Positions 60,703 to 64,000 of a DNA stretch of 64,000 bases are shown one piece after another. Positions within the stretch are counted from its first letter, which is position 1. Each line of letters opens with the position of its first letter. The DNA comes from Nocardia blacklockiae (GTDB taxonomy: Bacteria > Actinomycetota > Actinomycetes > Mycobacteriales > Mycobacteriaceae), in contig NZ_JADLRJ010000007.1 of assembly GCF_015477355.1 (NCBI RefSeq), positions 186,001-250,000 on the forward strand, written 5' to 3'. A program made the translations under genes and the position numbers. Under the pieces are notes generated by a model. The model saw only the letters and a program-made list of their open reading frames with translations, was not told where the DNA came from and did no database searches.

Positions 60703-60843
60703 CTGTGTTGAACTCCTCTCGGGGTTGGGATAGCGCGGGCGACATTCGCATGTCGCCGTTCGTCCCTGTTATTCGGGGCTGCCCCCGGCACGGCTGGCCG
60801 GGGTGTCCATATCGTGTCCGTTCCGGCCTGGAATGATGGACGG

Positions 60844-62406
60844 ATGCACGGCGCAGCGACCGATGGCCCGGAAACCGCCACCCACACCACCACTCGCGAG
60901 CAGTTCCGCGCGCTCGCGGCCGAGCATCGGGTGGTGCCGGTGATACGAAAGGTATTGGCCGACTCGGAGACTCCGCTGTCGGCCTACCGTAAACTCGGTG
61001 CCGACCGCGCGGGCACCTTTTTGCTGGAGTCGGCGGAAAACGGAAGGTCGTGGTCGCGCTGGTCGTTCATCGGCGCGGGCAGTCCGACCGCGCTGACCGT
61101 CGTCGACGGCGAGGCCGCGTGGCTGGGCGCCACCCCGGCCGACGCGCCGTCCGGCGGGGACCCGCTGATCGCGCTGCGCGACACCCTGGAGCTGCTGCGC
61201 ACCGAGCGGCTGCCGGGCCTGCCGCCGCTGACCGGCGGGCTGGTCGGCTATCTCGGCTACGACGCGGTGCGGCGGATGGAGCGGCTGCCGTCGCTGACCG
61301 TCGACGATCTGCGGCTGCCGGAGATGGTGCTGCTGCTGGCCACCGACCTGGCCGCGTTCGACCACCACGAGGGCGCGATCACGCTGATCGCCAACGCCGT
61401 CAACTGGAACGGCACCGACGAGCGCGTCGACGAGGCCTACGACGACGCGGTGGCGCGCCTGGACCGGATGACCGCCGCGCTGGCCGCACCCGCCGAGTCG
61501 ACGGTGTCGGTGTTCGACCGGCCCGAGCCGGACTACCGCCGCCAGCGCACCGCCGCGGAGTTCGGCGCGGACGTGCGCCGCCTGGTCAAGGAGATCGAGG
61601 CCGGCGAGGCGTTCCAGGTGGTGCTGTCGCAGCGGTTCGAGATGGACTACGCCGGAAGCCCGTTGGACCTCTACCGGATGCTACGGGCGTCGAATCCGAG
61701 TCCGTACATGTATCTGATGCACATTCCCGACGGTTCGGGCGGCACCGCCTTCTCGATCGTCGGTTCCAGTCCGGAGTCGCTGGTGACGGTGAAGGACGGG
61801 GTCGCCACCACGCACCCGATCGCCGGCACCCGGGGGCGCGGCGTCTCGGAGGAGGACGACGTGCTGCTGGAGAAGGGGCTGCTGGCCGACGCGAAGGAGA
61901 ACGCCGAGCATCTGATGCTCGTCGATCTGGGCCGCAACGACCTGGGCCGGGTGTGTGAACCGGGGTCGGTGCGGGTCACCGAGTACCGGCACGTGGAGCG
62001 CTACAGCCATGTGATGCACCTGGTTTCGACCGTGTCCGGGCGGCTGGCCGCGGGCAAGATCGCGCTCGACGCGGTGCGCGCGTGCTTCCCGGCGGGCACG
62101 CTGTCCGGCGCCCCCAAGGTGCGGGCGATGGAGTTGATCGAGGAGTTGGAGCGCACCCGCCGCGGCGTCTACGCCGGGGTGGTCGGTTACCTGGACTTCG
62201 CCGGCGACGCCGACACCGCGATCGCCATCCGCACCGCGCTGCTCAAGGACGGCATCGCCTACGTCCAGGCCGGCGCGGGCATCGTCGCCGACTCCGACGC
62301 CGACTACGAGGACACCGAGTCCCGCAACAAGGCCATGGCGGTCCTCAAGGCCGTCGCCGCCGCCCAGACCGTCCGCGCCTACACCCCCGACGGTGCACAG
62401 CGATGA
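60844..62406 (+). CDS. trpE: Anthranilate synthase component I
   Basis: A 520-residue chorismate-utilising enzyme that makes anthranilate with glutamine-derived ammonia. [19 protein letters not shown] carries the LLES Trp-feedback motif, and [19 protein letters not shown] and [17 protein letters not shown] are catalytic-domain signatures. ATG 60844 is preferred over the GTG at 60814. No Trp-rich leader peptide is convincing upstream. Overlaps the next gene by ATGA, indicating coupling. Confidence 0.96.
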   Translation: MHGAATDGPETATHTTTREQFRALAAEHRVVPVIRKVLADSETPLSAYRKLGADRAGTFLLESAENGRSWSRWSFIGAGSPTALTVVDGEAAWLGATPADAPSGGDPLIALRDTLELLRTERLPGLPPLTGGLVGYLGYDAVRRMERLPSLTVDDLRLPEMVLLLATDLAAFDHHEGAITLIANAVNWNGTDERVDEAYDDAVARLDRMTAALAAPAESTVSVFDRPEPDYRRQRTAAEFGADVRRLVKEIEAGEAFQVVLSQRFEMDYAGSPLDLYRMLRASNPSPYMYLMHIPDGSGGTAFSIVGSSPESLVTVKDGVATTHPIAGTRGRGVSEEDDVLLEKGLLADAKENAEHLMLVDLGRNDLGRVCEPGSVRVTEYRHVERYSHVMHLVSTVSGRLAAGKIALDAVRACFPAGTLSGAPKVRAMELIEELERTRRGVYAGVVGYLDFAGDADTAIAIRTALLKDGIAYVQAGAGIVADSDADYEDTESRNKAMAVLKAVAAAQTVRAYTPDGAQR

Positions 62407-63443
62407 GCACCTCCGAACCCGAACCCGCCCAACCACTTCCGCCCTCCTCCGACCCCGCCGCGACCGGGCCCGCTGATCCCGCCGCGACCGGGCCCGCGGA
62501 ACCCGGAGACGGCGGCACGCCGCCGGACGCGGCACGTGCCGAGCGGGCGGGCCACCCTCCGGACGCTACGGGGGCTGATGACGGCGCCGCTGCGCACGCG
62601 GAAAGCGCGGGCGCTACCGGTGTGAGCGGCAGCCACGCCGACCGGGCGGTTGACTCGGGCGCTGCCGGTGTGGGTGGCGGCGACGCGGCCCGCACGAGTG
62701 GCGGGAGCACCGCCGGGGCGGAGACGAGCAGCGTCGGGGACGCCGCCGGTGCCGCGAGCCCGCGCAGGTATCCCGTCGGCCCGGCGGTGCTGCTGCTCGT
62801 GGGTGCGGCCGCGCTGTGGGGTGCTTCGCGGATGACGTGGGTGACGCTGGTGTCGTCCGACGGGCTCACCGAGGCCCGCACGCAGCGGCTGAACGGCGGG
62901 GTGTGGTTCGGCGCGCTGACGCCGCTGTCGCTGGTGCTGCTGGCGTCGATCGCCGCGATTCTGGCGACCCGGGGCTGGCTGCGCCGGACGCTCGGGGTGG
63001 TGGTGGCGGTGCTGGCGGCGGTGGCCGCCGTGCCCGGATTCGCTCTGCTGACCGGTCACACCGCGACGGCCGAGCGAGCCGCCCGGCTGGCCGAGCTCCC
63101 GGCGCGGGCGCACGTGGACCAGGTGACCACGGTGACGTTCCCGGCCGTGCTGACGTTGATCGGCGCGGTGGCCGCGTTCGCGGCGGGCGTGCTGCTGGCC
63201 CGGATGCCGGAGACCGCCGCGCGGCTGTCCGGCAAGTACGACAACCCGGTGTTCCGGCGGGCCGCGGCGGCCGATCAGGTCGCCGAGCGACAAGCCCGGG
63301 CGCACGCGCGCCCGGCGGCCGACGACCCCGCGAACCCGGCCGCGGGAACCGCCGGAACCGACCCGGATCAACTGTCCGAACGGGTGCTGTGGGACGCCCT
63401 CGACGCCGGCGCCGATCCCACCGACGACGAGCCGCGAAGGTGA
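62403..63443 (+). CDS. Trp biosynthesis-associated membrane protein (TIGR02234 family)
   Basis: A 346-residue protein that fills the Rv1610 position between trpE and trpC. Residues 1-120 are a low-complexity Ala/Gly/Asp-rich N-terminal region unusually long for the family. Four membrane segments follow ([76 protein letters not shown]), then a cytoplasmic tail with [13 protein letters not shown]. The ATG at 62403 overlaps the trpE stop. Role in Trp metabolism is known only by linkage. Confidence 0.9.
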   Translation: MSTSEPEPAQPLPPSSDPAATGPADPAATGPAEPGDGGTPPDAARAERAGHPPDATGADDGAAAHAESAGATGVSGSHADRAVDSGAAGVGGGDAARTSGGSTAGAETSSVGDAAGAASPRRYPVGPAVLLLVGAAALWGASRMTWVTLVSSDGLTEARTQRLNGGVWFGALTPLSLVLLASIAAILATRGWLRRTLGVVVAVLAAVAAVPGFALLTGHTATAERAARLAELPARAHVDQVTTVTFPAVLTLIGAVAAFAAGVLLARMPETAARLSGKYDNPVFRRAAAADQVAERQARAHARPAADDPANPAAGTAGTDPDQLSERVLWDALDAGADPTDDEPRR

Positions 63444-63540
63444 GCATTATCCCCTTCCGGATGGATGCGACGCAGAACACCCCGGCGTCAGGACCTGGAG
63501 CACAGCCATTTACCCTTTATCAGCATCGGTGAGACAGCGC

Positions 63541-63577
63541 CTGGGGGGATTCTCAGGTAGCAAGTCCGTCTCCCCAG
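63541..63577 (+). promoter_or_regulatory. Hairpin in the trpC leader
   Basis: CTGGGGGGA (63541-63549) can pair with TCTCCCCAG (63569-63577), enclosing about 19 bases and ending just before the AAGGA ribosome binding site of trpC (63579-63583). It could affect ribosome access or be a remnant terminator; there is no T-run. Confidence 0.4.
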
Positions 63578-63593
63578 AAAGGATTCGAGCCAG

Positions 63594-64000
63594 ATGACGG
63601 TACTCGACTCGATTCTCGACGGGGTCCGCGCGGATGTGGCCGCTCGGGAAGCCCTCCTGGATTTTCAGGCTGTCAAGAAGGCCGCCGCCGACGCGCCGTC
63701 GCCGCGCAACGCGTTCGCCGCGCTGCATCAGGACGGTGTCGGCGTGATCGCCGAGGTCAAGCGGGCCAGCCCCTCCAAGGGCGAGCTGGCCGACATCCCG
63801 GATCCGGCCAGCCTGGCCAAGGCCTACGAGGACGGGGGCGCGCGCGTCATCAGCGTGCTCACCGAGGGCCGCCGCTTCCACGGCTCGCTCGACGACCTGG
63901 ACGCGGTACGCGCGGTGGTCGACGTGCCGATCCTGCGCAAGGACTTCGTCGTCGGCCCCTACCAGATCCACGAGGCCCGCGCGCACGGCGCCGACGTGAT
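63594..64000 (+). CDS. trpC: Indole-3-glycerol phosphate synthase, 5' part
   Basis: The first 135 residues; the gene continues beyond the window. The TIM-barrel signature [23 protein letters not shown] holds the catalytic Lys and Ser of the first barrel strand, and [24 protein letters not shown] follows. It closes the indole ring from CdRP, the product of the PriA/TrpF step. ATG 63594 follows AAGGA. It sits 150 bases after the Trp-associated membrane gene. Confidence 0.95.
   Translation, partial: MTVLDSILDGVRADVAAREALLDFQAVKKAAADAPSPRNAFAALHQDGVGVIAEVKRASPSKGELADIPDPASLAKAYEDGGARVISVLTEGRRFHGSLDDLDAVRAVVDVPILRKDFVVGPYQIHEARAHGADV

Noticed and set aside
60702-60843. Trp attenuator with a leader peptide before trpE
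   Set aside because: The only short reading has one or two isolated Trp codons, and the GC-rich hairpin around 60782-60802 has no T-run. Too weak to call.

Overview
This is a GC-rich actinobacterial chromosome segment, most likely from Nocardia or a close relative in the Mycobacteriales. The evidence is the strong third-position GC bias, a mycothiol-dependent enzyme family, a WXG100/type VII secretion effector cassette, the bifunctional PriA form of hisA, the BioQ and BsaP biotin genes, and a gene order that follows the Mycobacterium tuberculosis block from dnaE1 to trpC as I remember it (Rv1547 to Rv1611), with many insertions and losses. No rRNA, tRNA, insertion sequence, phage or CRISPR array was seen.

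Layout. 1-1.84 kb: the start of a deazaflavin-dependent nitroreductase-family gene, a small membrane protein and a LacI regulator with an operator palindrome. 1.85-8.16 kb: an accessory cassette with a YbaB-like protein, a WXG100-like protein, a second YbaB-like protein, a 1200-residue CpnT-like protein and a 94-residue acidic protein. The big protein ends in a domain resembling the secreted transglutaminase of Streptomyces, so this looks like a type VII toxin/immunity pair. 8.2-24.4 kb: dnaE1, assorted single genes, a LysR/TDT transporter pair, DUF2235, glgX-treY without an adjacent treZ, AraC, a DHFR-like reductase and a MarR-GNAT fusion.

24.5-36.3 kb: biotin synthesis. bioA, bioF and bioB each have a near-identical 17-bp inverted repeat in the promoter, and the TetR gene divergent from bioB is bioQ. 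A methyltransferase sits between bioA and bioF. bioD follows bioF, and bsaP follows bioB. Inside this block are a cold-shock gene with a clear terminator and a btuCDF-type ABC operon preceded by a cobalamin riboswitch.

36.4-43.3 kb: small hypothetical genes, then the NAD block, with the Nudix-type repressor nrtR divergent from nadA-nadB-nadC. nadB carries an unusual low-complexity insertion of about 70 residues. 43.4-50.9 kb: an HTH_42 protein, a secreted hydrolase, arylamine N-acetyltransferase, a lipoprotein-like penicillin-binding protein, a receptor-type Ser/Thr kinase and a mycothiol-family protein.

51.0-58.5 kb: hisD-hisC-hisB-hisH, a break holding a 33-codon Trp-rich ORF and an opposite-strand secreted protein, then priA(hisA)-impA-hisF-hisI. 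58.5-64 kb: a MarR regulator with a palindrome upstream, a membrane protein, a Bcp peroxiredoxin, a small conserved-looking protein, and the trp genes trpE, the Trp-associated membrane protein gene and the 5' part of trpC. PriA links the his and trp pathways because actinobacteria of this group usually lack a separate trpF. Translational coupling by ATGA or GTGA overlaps recurs in the his, trp, glgX-treY and toxin operons.
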